From: an uncultured Acholeplasma sp.
Lineage (GTDB): Bacteria; Bacillota_I; Bacilli_A; Acholeplasmatales; Acholeplasmataceae
NCBI GenBank assembly: GCA_937868795.1
Contig: CALMNM010000154.1
Location: forward strand, 1 to 64,000
DNA: 64,000 bases
Direction: 5' to 3'
A program made the position numbers and the translations under genes. Under the pieces are notes generated by a model. It did not search any database, was not told the origin of the DNA, and saw nothing but the letters and a program-made list of their open reading frames with translations. Positions 7,039 to 15,792 of this stretch are shown here, piece by piece; positions within the stretch are counted from its first letter, which is position 1, and each line of letters begins with the position of its first letter.

Positions 7039-7635
7039 TCAGATATTTTCTAACCAATTTTTTATCAAGGAAATCTCACTAGCGATGATTTGATGACCTG
7101 TATTCAGTAAATGAAAAACAACATTTGCATTTCGTTTCTCAAACATTTGTTTTAGTTCATTTGCTTCTTGCTTTGGAACAATCGAATCATACATTCCAGA
7201 TAACATAAGTATGTTTGTTTTCAGTAAATCGTCATGAGGTGCTTCTTTTAGTGGAACCATTGGACGAATTAAAACAGCTTTATTGATGATGTCTTTTTGG
7301 TGAAATACCATACTGCCAATGATATTTGCTCCATTCGAGTATCCGATAAGGATCGCTTCATCAAGCTTAAACTGATGAACTTTCGCAAGCTCCTGAATTC
7401 GATGAAGATAGTAATATGTTTCCTCTTTTAATGAATCAAGATCAAAAACACCAGGAGCAATCCGCTTAAAGAAACGATACATTCCATTTTCATTCACACG
7501 TCCACGAAATGAAAGCAGATTAGCGTTGCTATCAATTGCTTTGGCTAAAGGGATCAAATCTTTTTCATTTCCTCCCGTTCCATGAAACAAGATCAATGTT
7601 TTATTATTCGTGCCTTTTTCAAAGTATTCAATCAT
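7039..7635 (-). CDS. mhqD: Carboxylesterase, MhqD-like
   Basis: A 198-residue alpha/beta hydrolase. Seen: oxyanion site LFHGTGGNEKDL, nucleophile Ser100 in GYSNGAN, Asp150 in SGMYDSIVP, and His181 in NTGHQI. It is the last gene of an operon with an MhqO-like dioxygenase and an MhqR-like MarR repressor; its ATG overlaps the repressor stop by 4 bases. In Bacillus subtilis the equivalent gene set responds to catechol and quinone stress, where the hydrolase acts on ring-cleavage or quinone products. Gene name is given on the strength of that trio; sequence alone supports a carboxylesterase of the YodD type. Confidence 0.8.
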   Translation of the reverse strand: MIEYFEKGTNNKTLILFHGTGGNEKDLIPLAKAIDSNANLLSFRGRVNENGMYRFFKRIAPGVFDLDSLKEETYYYLHRIQELAKVHQFKLDEAILIGYSNGANIIGSMVFHQKDIINKAVLIRPMVPLKEAPHDDLLKTNILMLSGMYDSIVPKQEANELKQMFEKRNANVVFHLLNTGHQIIASEISLIKNWLENI

Positions 7636-8078
7636 TGAACTTCACTCACACTCTTTGCATGATAACCAACCTTTTTGAGCAGATCTATCATTTTGGGAAG
7701 TTCTTCTTCATCAAGAATTTCAAACAACGAACTCAAGGTGTCAATATGATGCTGAAAGATACTTGCAAAAAACGTTCGCCCTTCCTCCGTTAAGTCAACC
7801 ATGATCACACGCTTATCCTCTTCACCGGGGCTACGATAAATCATGTGACGTTGTTCAAGTTTGTCCATGACATAAGTCATTGAACTGTTGGCCATAAGCA
7901 TTCTTGATGCGATAGACTGCATCGGTTGCTTACCACGATTATAAAGCAATTCCAATGTGCCAAATTCTGAAGTGTTCAAGTTATAGGATAAAATATCTTT
8001 TTTAATGACATTTTCCACACTTTGCATCGCACGAAAGAGCACCGTTGTTAATTTTAAATAGTCGTTTTCTCTTGACAT
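7632..8078 (-). CDS. mhqR: MarR-family repressor, MhqR-like
   Basis: A 148-residue winged-helix repressor of the MarR family. N-terminal dimer helix, then helix-turn-helix MQSIASRMLMANSSMTYVMDKLEQRHMI and wing RSPGEEDKRVIMVDLTEEG, then C-terminal dimer helices. It lies between the dioxygenase and esterase genes (1-base overlap upstream, 4-base overlap downstream), so it is autoregulated if it binds the palindrome at 9131-9144. Expected effectors are quinones or electrophiles that relieve repression. Confidence 0.85.
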   Translation of the reverse strand: MSRENDYLKLTTVLFRAMQSVENVIKKDILSYNLNTSEFGTLELLYNRGKQPMQSIASRMLMANSSMTYVMDKLEQRHMIYRSPGEEDKRVIMVDLTEEGRTFFASIFQHHIDTLSSLFEILDEEELPKMIDLLKKVGYHAKSVSEVQ

Positions 8079-9073
8079 TACAATTCCTCCATATATTCTT
8101 TCTTCAATATTAAGTGACTACGTTTAGTATCGATAGGTCTAACCAGAGATTCGATGGTTGCGCGATCTTTTCTGAAACGTGGCGGTAGAGCTAATGTTTC
8201 ACCCAAAATCTCATATGACTCTTCATCATCAATAAATCCTGGTCCTACAGTTGCAAACTCGAAGAGAATTCCAGGATACAGTCGGGTATAAAGGGAATGG
8301 AAATAGAACCGATCCACATAACCTGAATGTGGAACTCTAAGTTCAGTTAAATGTTTGATCCATGCGTAAATATCCTGATCATCCTTCACACCAAAAGCAA
8401 CGTGATGAACACCACCATATCCTTGGCGTGCTGGTAAAGCGTTAGGTTGATCAATGATGATCACTGAAGCACCATTACCACCATCTCCCGATTGATAAAG
8501 ATAATAGTTATCTTGCTTTTCAACAAAGTTGAATGTCAACTTTTGCGTTAATACACTTTCCATGAGTTCATGTTGATTCACTCGGAAAAATACTGGGCCT
8601 AATCCCGTGATGCTAAACTCATCAGGAATTGGACCTTTTTTCCATGGTTTACCTGATGGAACACCAGGGACACCTTCATCAGAGAATAGTACATATTCTT
8701 GATCATCAAAGTCATAAAATTCTAGAGTCATACGATTGAATAACTTTCGAGGGGATTGATGTTTGACACCAAGTTTTTCAAAACGTTTTTGCCAATAAAT
8801 AATTGCTTGATTAGATGGAACTCGAAATCCTGTTTTTGCGATTTCGTTGGTTCCTTTAACAGCTTTTGCAGCACCTGGAAAATCAAAAAATGTCATATCT
8901 GTTCCTGCGTGTCCTTCATCATCAGCAAAAAACAAATGATATGTTTGGATATCGTCTTGATTGATTGTTTTTTTGACTAATCTTATGCCTAACGTGTATG
9001 TAAAAAATTCATAAATTTTTTCTGCGCTGCTTGTCATCGCAGTCACATGATGGATACCGATTAGTGGTTTCAT
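8078..9073 (-). CDS. mhqO: Ring-cleaving dioxygenase, MhqO-like glyoxalase family
   Basis: A 331-residue vicinal-oxygen-chelate (glyoxalase/extradiol dioxygenase) protein with two paired modules. Metal ligands visible: His in GIHHVTAM near the start, His in GYGGVHHVAFGV about residue 223, and Glu in GILFEFATVGPG. Such enzymes open hydroquinone or catechol rings. First gene of the mhq-type operon, with GGAGG 7 bases before the ATG and a palindromic operator 60-70 bases upstream. Length and motifs match the B. subtilis MhqO/MhqA/MhqE group. Confidence 0.87.
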   Translation of the reverse strand: MKPLIGIHHVTAMTSSAEKIYEFFTYTLGIRLVKKTINQDDIQTYHLFFADDEGHAGTDMTFFDFPGAAKAVKGTNEIAKTGFRVPSNQAIIYWQKRFEKLGVKHQSPRKLFNRMTLEFYDFDDQEYVLFSDEGVPGVPSGKPWKKGPIPDEFSITGLGPVFFRVNQHELMESVLTQKLTFNFVEKQDNYYLYQSGDGGNGASVIIIDQPNALPARQGYGGVHHVAFGVKDDQDIYAWIKHLTELRVPHSGYVDRFYFHSLYTRLYPGILFEFATVGPGFIDDEESYEILGETLALPPRFRKDRATIESLVRPIDTKRSHLILKKEYMEEL

Positions 9074-9130
9074 GTAAATACCTCCATGATTAGATTATAT
9101 AAAAACACTAGCGATTAATCCAGCATTTTG

Positions 9131-9144
9131 TTTCGAATTCGAAA
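9131..9144. promoter_or_regulatory. Candidate MhqR operator
   Basis: TTTCGAATTCGAAA is a perfect 14-bp palindrome upstream of mhqO and between it and the divergent acyltransferase gene. Its centre CGAATTCG is the same as the centre of the B. subtilis MhqR box as I remember it. Confidence 0.65.
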
Positions 9145-9196
9145 TTTATTTTGCGTTTTCTTTCGTTTTACTTTCGACATATATCCTAAAATGCGA

Positions 9197-9202
9197 TATA
9201 AT
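9197..9202 (+). promoter_or_regulatory. -10 box of the acyltransferase operon
   Basis: TATAAT at 9197-9202 with TTCGAC at 9173-9178 (18-base spacer) as a weak -35. It reads into the acyltransferase / DUF6320 pair. Confidence 0.45.
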
Positions 9203-9243
9203 ATGAATATAGCTGAATCCATTCTTGACATCAGGTGATTCGA

Positions 9244-10524
9244 TTGAAAAAACAAAAGTACTGGTACAAATTAGACAATGCAGGAAAAATCTTTCCTGCG
9301 GTTTCACAAGATGAGCGCAGCAACGTCTTTAGAATTTCATTCTATCTCAATGAAACTGTGCAACCTAACATCTTGGAAGAAGCTGTCAACAAAGTTTTAC
9401 CTCGATTTGAAACATTCGCCGTCCAGCTTAAAAACGGCCTTTTTTGGAATTATTTCGCTGCAAACTCAAGGCATTTCGTAGTTGAACCCGAACCTGCACA
9501 AATATGTAAGTATTTTAAAGCTGTGCATAATCACGGTTTCTTATTCAAAGTCTATTATTTAGATAATAAAATTACACTCGAAACATTCCATGCCATTTCT
9601 GATGGAACAGGTGCAATGCATTTCCTTAAATCAATCACATACAATTATTACAAACTTCGTGGAGAAAAAATTGACCATGAAGGTAAGATCCTGAGTGAAA
9701 AACCTTACTCTAAAAAGGAAAGTGAAGATACTTTTGTTTCCAATTATGACAAGAGTAAAGTCAAAAACTTGAAAGAGGAAAAGGCTTATCACTTCAGCGG
9801 TGAACGCTTTGCCAACCATTGGGTTTTAATGCTTAAGATTAAAACAGATACCAAGGCTTTACTTACGCTTGTTAAGCAAAAATATCAATGTACTGTGACT
9901 CAATTTGTCACTGCACTATTAGCCTATTCGATATTCAAGGAAACCGTAGATTTGGTGGGCGGAAGAAAACCGTTGAAAATCTTTATCCCGGTTAACTTAA
10001 GACCTTATTTTGATTCGGTTACTTTACGCAATTTTTCACTCTATATTAAAGGTACCTATGATCAAAAGAAAACAGATTGGACCTTTGAATCCATGCTTGA
10101 AGTGACCAAAGAACAGTATAAGGATCAGCTGGATAAAGAAAAGCTCCATTCACGAATCAGTTCTTTAGTTAGTTTTGAAAAAAATCTATTCTTGCGTGTG
10201 ATGCCACTAGTTTTGAAAACCATCGCGTTTAAGATTGGTTATAACATTTTAGGTGAATCCATCTCGAGCTGCTCGATCTCCAATTTGGGTGTGGTCGATC
10301 TCCCTGATAGCCTCTCGGATAAGATTATCGATGCAGACTTTGTCAACGCAGGTTATGGAATCGCGATGACACTTATTTCGATGAAATCACATACAAATAT
10401 CATTTTAAGTTCTCCTCTTAAAGATTTATCCATCATGAATCATATGATTCAATTTTTAGTTAACGAAGGTTTAGATTTAACCCTCGATACGAATTATCGG
10501 GAGGGATACGATGAGATATTGTAA
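9244..10524 (+). CDS. Alcohol acetyltransferase / condensation-fold acyltransferase
   Basis: About 426 residues with the chloramphenicol-acetyltransferase / condensation fold. The active-site HxxxDG motif is HAISDGTGAMHFL near residue 124, and the second half carries FIPVNLRPYF and SISNLGVVDLP, both typical of alcohol acetyltransferase-like proteins in Bacillota. Likely transfers an acyl group to an alcohol, lipid or polyketide-like acceptor. I take TTG 9244 as start because AGGTGA lies just before it; the in-frame GTG at 9235 overlaps that site. It overlaps the next gene by 14 bases, a pairing I know from other low-GC Gram-positives. Acceptor unknown. Confidence 0.75.
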   Translation: MKKQKYWYKLDNAGKIFPAVSQDERSNVFRISFYLNETVQPNILEEAVNKVLPRFETFAVQLKNGLFWNYFAANSRHFVVEPEPAQICKYFKAVHNHGFLFKVYYLDNKITLETFHAISDGTGAMHFLKSITYNYYKLRGEKIDHEGKILSEKPYSKKESEDTFVSNYDKSKVKNLKEEKAYHFSGERFANHWVLMLKIKTDTKALLTLVKQKYQCTVTQFVTALLAYSIFKETVDLVGGRKPLKIFIPVNLRPYFDSVTLRNFSLYIKGTYDQKKTDWTFESMLEVTKEQYKDQLDKEKLHSRISSLVSFEKNLFLRVMPLVLKTIAFKIGYNILGESISSCSISNLGVVDLPDSLSDKIIDADFVNAGYGIAMTLISMKSHTNIILSSPLKDLSIMNHMIQFLVNEGLDLTLDTNYREGYDEIL

Positions 10525-11173
10525 AACATGTCATGTCCATTATGATACCGATTTAGAACACTGCATGCTCTGCAATGGAGAACTTGAAAAAGAAAACGAT
10601 CAAATTGAAACGTTCAAGTTTACTGAATGTACGAAAAGAAAAGCGTCACGTTTCTTTTCACGACTCTTTATTTTCCTTAATATTATTTCGATCTTAGTGA
10701 CCATTTATTTAGATTACAACGATAGTCCAGCACTCACGTGGTCGCTTATTGTCACCATAACAAACGTCTATGCGATCTCGATGTTTATTATGCTCGCTGT
10801 TCCCACGATATGGACATCAAAACTGACAAAAAGTATTGTCATCACTGTAGGAATGCTCATTTTAATTGGTCTTGCACTCAGAGATCATTCTTGGGCGCTC
10901 GATTATGTATTTCCACTTGCTGTCACCTTGAACATCTTTATCGTCACCCTACTTATTATTGTCAATAAAAAGAAATGGTTTGATTATTTTTCAAGTTTGA
11001 TCATCATCACAATTATCGGCTTAGTTCCTGGTCTACTCAATTTACTTCATGTTGTTGAAGTTTCGTGGCCATCTGTTGTATGCTTCGTTTACGCTTTAGT
11101 CACACTGTTAGGAATCATATTCCTTCCATCAAAATCAAGTAGAGACGAATTTAGACGACGCTTTCACATTTAA
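10511..11173 (+). CDS. DUF6320 zinc-ribbon membrane protein
   Basis: A 220-residue protein: N-terminal zinc ribbon (CKTCHVHYDTDLEHCMLCNGEL, two CxxC pairs) followed by about six membrane helices. This is the DUF6320 layout, regularly found beside alcohol-acetyltransferase-like genes, as here. GGGAGG lies 6 bases before the ATG inside the end of the upstream gene, so translation is coupled. Likely a membrane partner of the acyltransferase; no biochemical role is known to me. Confidence 0.8.
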   Translation: MRYCKTCHVHYDTDLEHCMLCNGELEKENDQIETFKFTECTKRKASRFFSRLFIFLNIISILVTIYLDYNDSPALTWSLIVTITNVYAISMFIMLAVPTIWTSKLTKSIVITVGMLILIGLALRDHSWALDYVFPLAVTLNIFIVTLLIIVNKKKWFDYFSSLIIITIIGLVPGLLNLLHVVEVSWPSVVCFVYALVTLLGIIFLPSKSSRDEFRRRFHI

Positions 11174-11181
11174 ATATAACA

Positions 11182-11220
11182 AGAGCGGCGCTTCACAGAT
11201 GAAGCACCGCTCTTTCATTT
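11182..11220. terminator. Bidirectional terminator
   Basis: A 14-step stem from AGAGCGG (11182-11188) to CCGCTCT (11207-11213) with one mismatch and a 4-base loop, between the convergent DUF6320 and CBS-domain genes. Confidence 0.85.
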
Positions 11221-11644
11221 AAGGGTTTGGGATATCTTTTGACTCCGGATTCATTTGTTTTACCATATAATTGAAAATATCTTTTCGAGTGATAATTCCG
11301 ATGAACGATCCGAAATCATCGAGGACTGGAACGAAGTTTTGACGTGTTGCTACATCAATAATATCTTCAATATTGGTGTGGATGGGAACTGAAATGTTGT
11401 CTTTGTTTCGAGGCACCTTATTAATCGATGTATGTTCTGTTTTTGTAAAGTCAAGCTGGTGATCTTTGATGTACCATAGGAGATCACCTTCAGAAAGTGT
11501 CCCCACATATTTTCCATGCCTATCGAGAATGGGAATGGAGTTGTAACGATAGATCTGCATCTTTTCCAAAGCTTGGCGTATCGTGAAATCATTATAGAGA
11601 TACGCCACTTTTTCTTTCGGTGTTAAACAAAATAATACGTTCAT
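11219..11644 (-). CDS. Two-CBS-domain protein
   Basis: About 141 residues made of a tandem pair of CBS domains (roughly 12-70 and 75-135; RYNSIPILDRHGKYVGTLSEGDLLWYI and NFVPVLDDFGSFIGIITRKDIFNYM). CBS pairs bind adenine nucleotides and act as sensors. No effector domain is attached. Start placed at ATG 11644 after AGGAG; the frame could run to 11683. Its promoter is the TTGCAT/TATAAT pair near 11774-11801. Partner and ligand unknown. Confidence 0.85.
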   Translation of the reverse strand: MNVLFCLTPKEKVAYLYNDFTIRQALEKMQIYRYNSIPILDRHGKYVGTLSEGDLLWYIKDHQLDFTKTEHTSINKVPRNKDNISVPIHTNIEDIIDVATRQNFVPVLDDFGSFIGIITRKDIFNYMVKQMNPESKDIPNP

Positions 11645-11694
11645 AGTTCTCCTCATTTTTACTGAGTTTTGGTAAGATAACATAGGTATAGCAT

Positions 11695-11710
11695 ACGCTT
11701 TTGAAAGCGT
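11695..11710. promoter_or_regulatory. Inverted repeat in CBS-gene leader
   Basis: ACGCTT-TTGA-AAGCGT sits between the predicted transcription start and the CBS-domain start codon. Could be an operator or a small RNA hairpin; the right half, TGAAAGCG, also resembles a catabolite-repression site but the match is incomplete. Confidence 0.3.
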
Positions 11711-11773
11711 TACGCATGAACATCTAGTGATGTCAATCGTGATGTAAAATATGAATTGTTATCGACCATCTTT

Positions 11774-11801
11774 ATTATATCATAGATATAATGACATGCA
11801 A
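11774..11801 (-). promoter_or_regulatory. Promoter of the CBS-domain gene
   Basis: Minus-strand TTGCAT (11801-11796), 16-base spacer, TATAAT (11779-11774) with extended -10 TGA. The -10 lies in a perfect inverted repeat ATTATATC-ATA-GATATAAT (11774-11792), giving a TATAAT on both strands. Confidence 0.5.
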
Positions 11802-11876
11802 ACACAAATGATGATAACGCTATCATTTCACATATTTGGTTCTACGTTTTATCTATGTAGGAAGTTTTATATGAAA

Positions 11877-11906
11877 AGAAAAACCAATGGGGGTTGCCCA
11901 TTGGTT
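11877..11906 (-). terminator. Terminator of the GltS-type carrier gene
   Basis: AACCAATGGG (11882-11891) pairs with CCCATTGGTT (11897-11906); on the minus strand it is followed by TTTTTCTTTT. It overlaps the stop codon. Confidence 0.9.
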
Positions 11907-13350
11907 AACGCTTTGGATTTTTCTTTAATAAGAACCAAACAATTAAAACATATAAGATGACGAGAATGACCCATGTTATCAATGCTTGAGTAACTCCATT
12001 AGGCGCAAAGCTAGCTAAGAGTAAAATAGGGAAACCGAAGATAATAGCTGTAGTTGTACCCGTTACGATATCGGTAGCAGCTGGTGTTTCATAATATGGA
12101 TCCACTTCACGTAGGAGTGCAATCCCAGTAGATGCGGTACCTGTCATCATGCCATACATACTCGCAAATGCTGGTAAGTCATATTGATGATAGACACGTT
12201 TCGTAATCTTATGAAGATAATACATCGTTGCAAGTCCACCAATGGTCGTGATCACAAAGAAAGTAATCCAAACAGCAGGTGATGCTAAATCTTCAATATT
12301 GATGGATACGATGGATGCGACCACCATAAAGTCAAAGACGACACCCGCTATACGATTGAGCATATAGTTATTGGGATATTGTCGTGTCATCCAATTTTTA
12401 GAGCGCAAATAATTGAATAATTTCTTGGCAAGCAACGCGATAACCATACCAAAGATAAAGTTAAATCCCCAAATTAATGAACCAACAAGACGATAGATCC
12501 CAGGACTTAATGAAGCGAGTTTAATGAGTCCAAACATAGTCAGGAGGGTAACTCCATAGACGACGATGATCAAAACGATTTGCATCGTCAATTTATCAAT
12601 GGACTCTGCGACAGGAATTTCATCAGGAGATTCTACTTCTTGGACACTGGTCAAACGAACTTGCGATTCTTCTCCAGTGACTTTTTTGCGATAGACTTTA
12701 TTTAAATAAAGAACGCCACCAATACATGCCCAAATGAAACCCATGGATGAAATGGCTAATCCATAGGATTGACCACCGGCAAATCCTGTTAATACGCCTT
12801 CAATATTCATGAAGTTCTCATAGACAATCCCAAAATTATTGGCTTGTCCTGGACCTTGACCAAATCCAAAAGGTAACAAGATACCTGTTGCTAAACCAGG
12901 ACCTGTTTTGAATACAGGGAAAATGGTGAACGCAAAGATGGCAGTGATCCCAATCCCAATGATTCCTTGAAGTAGATATGAGGACACAATGACCATCCCG
13001 TTATAATAGCTGTGTGCTCTTTGTGTCTTAATCTTAAATTTTTCGTTTACTTTAAGCCCCATCGCGATAAAGCCAATAGCAATCGTATGATAGGTCACAA
13101 GATTTAAAAACATATTGAACTTATCGATTTGTGTCTCATCAATCCACCAACTATACCCCGTAAGTGGTCTTACGAGTGCTTCTTTGATGATGAGACCCAA
13201 AAGTCCACCAATCACCGCTGTTGGCAAAAGTGACTTTCTTAAAATCGGTACTTTTCTGCGAATCACATTGCCTGTTAGCAATAAAATACCCAGTATTGCA
13301 AAATAGATAATCGTCCCCCAAGTTGCTAAAGATTCATAATTGGAAACCAT
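11905..13350 (-). CDS. gltS: GltS-type sodium/glutamate symporter family permease
   Basis: A 481-residue polytopic membrane protein with about 11-12 hydrophobic segments and a central hydrophilic loop (about residues 225-255). The family glycine-rich reentrant motif FGFGQGPGQANNFG and the second repeat with SMYGMMTGTASTGIALL match the Na+/glutamate symporter (GltS) family. Longer than E. coli GltS (about 400) because of the loop. Has its own promoter (TTCAAA, 17 bases, TATAAT near 13395-13423) and AAAGGAG. Next to alanine dehydrogenase, so amino-acid nitrogen supply is a plausible role; substrate is inferred. Confidence 0.8.
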   Translation of the reverse strand: MVSNYESLATWGTIIYFAILGILLLTGNVIRRKVPILRKSLLPTAVIGGLLGLIIKEALVRPLTGYSWWIDETQIDKFNMFLNLVTYHTIAIGFIAMGLKVNEKFKIKTQRAHSYYNGMVIVSSYLLQGIIGIGITAIFAFTIFPVFKTGPGLATGILLPFGFGQGPGQANNFGIVYENFMNIEGVLTGFAGGQSYGLAISSMGFIWACIGGVLYLNKVYRKKVTGEESQVRLTSVQEVESPDEIPVAESIDKLTMQIVLIIVVYGVTLLTMFGLIKLASLSPGIYRLVGSLIWGFNFIFGMVIALLAKKLFNYLRSKNWMTRQYPNNYMLNRIAGVVFDFMVVASIVSINIEDLASPAVWITFFVITTIGGLATMYYLHKITKRVYHQYDLPAFASMYGMMTGTASTGIALLREVDPYYETPAATDIVTGTTTAIIFGFPILLLASFAPNGVTQALITWVILVILYVLIVWFLLKKNPKR

Positions 13351-13394
13351 GATGTTCTCCTTTGTGTTGAGATTGAGATGTTTATCTCACGTCT

Positions 13395-13423
13395 ATTATA
13401 AATCAAAATGTTTGAATTTGAAA
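13395..13423 (-). promoter_or_regulatory. Promoter of the GltS-type gene
   Basis: On the minus strand TTCAAA, 17-base spacer and TATAAT (13400-13395) lie between the ald terminator and the start codon. Confidence 0.6.
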
Positions 13424-13425
13424 GT

Positions 13426-13460
13426 AAAATCGGAGACCCATGGTTGAGTTCTCCGATTTT
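13426..13460 (-). terminator. Terminator of ald
   Basis: An 11-bp stem, AAAATCGGAGA (13426-13436) with TCTCCGATTTT (13450-13460), and T-rich flanks on both strands. Confidence 0.85.
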
Positions 13461-13466
13461 TTAATA

Positions 13467-14567
13467 TTATAGTAAGATAAGTGGGAGGTTAAAGGCATCT
13501 GCAACACCTTGACAGGTGATGTTTCCATGATAGACATTAACCCCTAATTTAAGCGCATTGGATTGTTTGATGGCTTCATCTAATCCTAAATTAGCAATCA
13601 TTAAGCCATAGCGTAAGGTAGCGTTATTAAGTGCAATCGTAGATGTGCGAGGTACAGCACCTGGCATGTTCGCAACTGAGTAATGAATGACACCATCAAC
13701 AACATAGGTAGGATCATCATGATAAGTCGCTTTAGCTACTTCAGTGGATCCACCTTGGTCGATCGCTACATCGACGATGACCGAGCCTGGACGCATGTCC
13801 TTATAATAAGCACGCTTGATCAGTTTTGGTGCTTTCGCTCCAGGAAGTAATACTGCAGAAATGACGAGATCGGACGCCTTAACCGTTGTTTCAATGTTAT
13901 CTTGGCTACTATAAAGTGTTTTCACACGACCACCATAAATATCATCCAAATAAGTAAGTTTCTTTAAATTGACATCAAGAATGGTGACATCGGCACCTAA
14001 GCCGACCAGCATCTTTAATGCATTTTCCCCAACAACACCCGCACCAATAATGCATGCTTTGGCTGGTGCAACTCCGGGAACACCTGAGACCAATACACCA
14101 CTACCACCAAAAGGTTTTTCTAGGTATTTCGCGCCTTCAATCGCTCCTAAACGTCCTGCAACTTCACTCATGGGTTTTAAGCAAGGAAGAGACCCATCAG
14201 ATAAAGTGATCGTTTCATAGGCGACAGATTGTGTTTTTGAATCCATCAATGCATGAGTTAAATCTTCATTGGCTGCAAGATGAAGGTATGTATAAAGAAT
14301 CAAGCCTTCTCTTAAGTATTGAAATTCAGAAGCTAAGGGCTCCTTCACTTTCACGATCATTTCTGAACGATTCCAAACCTCTGCCGCGGTTTTTAAAATC
14401 GTCGCACCTGCGTTTTTGTAATCATCATCACTAAATCCAGAGCTGATTCCAGCACCTGCTTCTACAAAGACTTGATGTCCGTGAGCCACATATTCCTTAA
14501 TGCTTGAAGGGGTTAACCCAACGCGGAATTCTTTGTTTTTTACTTCACGTACTGTTCCAATAATCAT
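13467..14567 (-). CDS. ald: Alanine dehydrogenase
   Basis: A 366-residue NAD-dependent alanine dehydrogenase (L-alanine to pyruvate plus ammonia, reversible). N-terminal signature IGTVREVKNKEFRVGLTPSS, catalytic Lys in MIVKVKEPLASE, catalytic His in YLHLAANEDLT, nucleotide-binding GAGVVGENALKMLVGLGADVTILDVN, and C-terminal MPGAVPRTSTIALNNATLRYG, all normal. Full family length. The GltS-type carrier follows on the same strand but behind a terminator, so the two are separate units. Confidence 0.96.
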   Translation of the reverse strand: MIIGTVREVKNKEFRVGLTPSSIKEYVAHGHQVFVEAGAGISSGFSDDDYKNAGATILKTAAEVWNRSEMIVKVKEPLASEFQYLREGLILYTYLHLAANEDLTHALMDSKTQSVAYETITLSDGSLPCLKPMSEVAGRLGAIEGAKYLEKPFGGSGVLVSGVPGVAPAKACIIGAGVVGENALKMLVGLGADVTILDVNLKKLTYLDDIYGGRVKTLYSSQDNIETTVKASDLVISAVLLPGAKAPKLIKRAYYKDMRPGSVIVDVAIDQGGSTEVAKATYHDDPTYVVDGVIHYSVANMPGAVPRTSTIALNNATLRYGLMIANLGLDEAIKQSNALKLGVNVYHGNITCQGVADAFNLPLILL

Positions 14568-14637
14568 ACTTTTCTCCTTTTAAATTTGCAATCGTATCTT
14601 CCATGAATATTGTAACATAGCACAATTATTTTTCATG

Positions 14638-15267
14638 CTACTGGTTGCGTTTTTTTTCATTTTCGTAAAGATTTTTTAACGTTTGTATCATCTTGGGTTG
14701 ATCGCTTAATAAATCATGAATACTTTTTAAACCTTGGCGGTTTTTTTCTGTATCTAACCATAGATTCAAGTAACCGTTAGGCCCATATTTTTCCAAAATA
14801 TGATGGTAAGCTCTAGCAACGTGTTCATCAATGGTCAATTCCGGATAGTGTTTAAATCCGAATTGAATCGTGCGCTTCATCACAATGTCTGGAGAAATAT
14901 CGCGGTCAGCTTCTGCGATAATTTTGCCGTAAATGGATCTTGGTGGTTGTTCTCTTGACGCACGATGATCTTCCACAGCTTCTTTCATAATGAGACGCTC
15001 ATTTTCTGTGAAAAATTCTTTAATCACCGGATCTTCAAACAAAAATAAACCACCGGTTAAATGGTGGTTATCACGACCAAATTTGATGCCGATGTCATGA
15101 TAACATGCAACCACATAAACCATATCGAGATTCACATCATAATCAGCGGCTATCTTTAAGCTGTTATCGATGACCTTCAAGACATGATCAATCTGGTGAG
15201 CGGGATCAAAGGATTGGTATATGGGAATGATGCTTTCATGTAAATACGCTTGCAATACTGGATGCAT
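14638..15267 (-). CDS. HD-domain phosphohydrolase
   Basis: A 209-residue HD-superfamily metal-dependent phosphohydrolase. Metal-site residues are visible as His in HQIDHVLKV, HD in VVACYHDIGIKF, HH in GRDNHHLTGG, and Asp in IIAEADRDISPD. GAGGCG precedes the ATG. It follows the Nudix gene by 7 bases, so the two form an operon that probably cleans up nucleotides. Substrate unknown. Confidence 0.85.
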   Translation of the reverse strand: MHPVLQAYLHESIIPIYQSFDPAHQIDHVLKVIDNSLKIAADYDVNLDMVYVVACYHDIGIKFGRDNHHLTGGLFLFEDPVIKEFFTENERLIMKEAVEDHRASREQPPRSIYGKIIAEADRDISPDIVMKRTIQFGFKHYPELTIDEHVARAYHHILEKYGPNGYLNLWLDTEKNRQGLKSIHDLLSDQPKMIQTLKNLYENEKKRNQ

Positions 15268-15274
15268 AAACGCC

Positions 15275-15688
15275 TCAGAAGTTAATGTTTGCTTTTTTTG
15301 ATAGGGATACGAAGATTTCTTTGTCTGTCTTATACGTTAATTTTTCTAAGACATCCGATGCATCAACCCATTGCGCATCAGCAATCTCTTCCTCTTGGGG
15401 TTTAAAATCACTGGTCACTGCACGGGCGAGAAAATAGACAACGTCTTTAATGACACCTTGTCTTGGGTAGTAGCGAGTTTTCTCTTTCAAGTGATCATAG
15501 ATGACCACTTCTAAACCGGTTTCTTCTAGCACTTCACGCTTTGCGGTCATTCGCTCACTTTCATTTTTTTCAACATGCCCCTTAGGAAATCCGAAATGAA
15601 GTCCATAGCGCTGTTGAATGAGTACAAATTGGTACTTGTCTTGATGTTTTCTAAAGATGACTGCACCACAAGATTTTTCTTTGGTCAT
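15275..15688 (-). CDS. Nudix hydrolase
   Basis: A 137-residue Nudix hydrolase. The Nudix box is GHVEKNESERMTAKREVLEETGLE (about residues 37-60), complete in its Gly, Glu, Arg-Glu and Glu-Glu positions. The sequence FGFPKGHVEKNE with upstream SCGAVIFRK resembles bis(5'-nucleosyl)-tetraphosphatases, so Ap4A-like substrates are a fair guess. AAGGTGATG before the start. First gene of the pair with the HD phosphohydrolase. Confidence 0.85.
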   Translation of the reverse strand: MTKEKSCGAVIFRKHQDKYQFVLIQQRYGLHFGFPKGHVEKNESERMTAKREVLEETGLEVVIYDHLKEKTRYYPRQGVIKDVVYFLARAVTSDFKPQEEEIADAQWVDASDVLEKLTYKTDKEIFVSLSKKANINF

Positions 15689-15792
15689 TTACATCACCTT
15701 CTTTTGTATTCTTACCTAAAGTATAACACATATTTCATATGTCGTCACCCCATATGATTCCATTTCACATACTTTTTTACGTCTATGTTACA

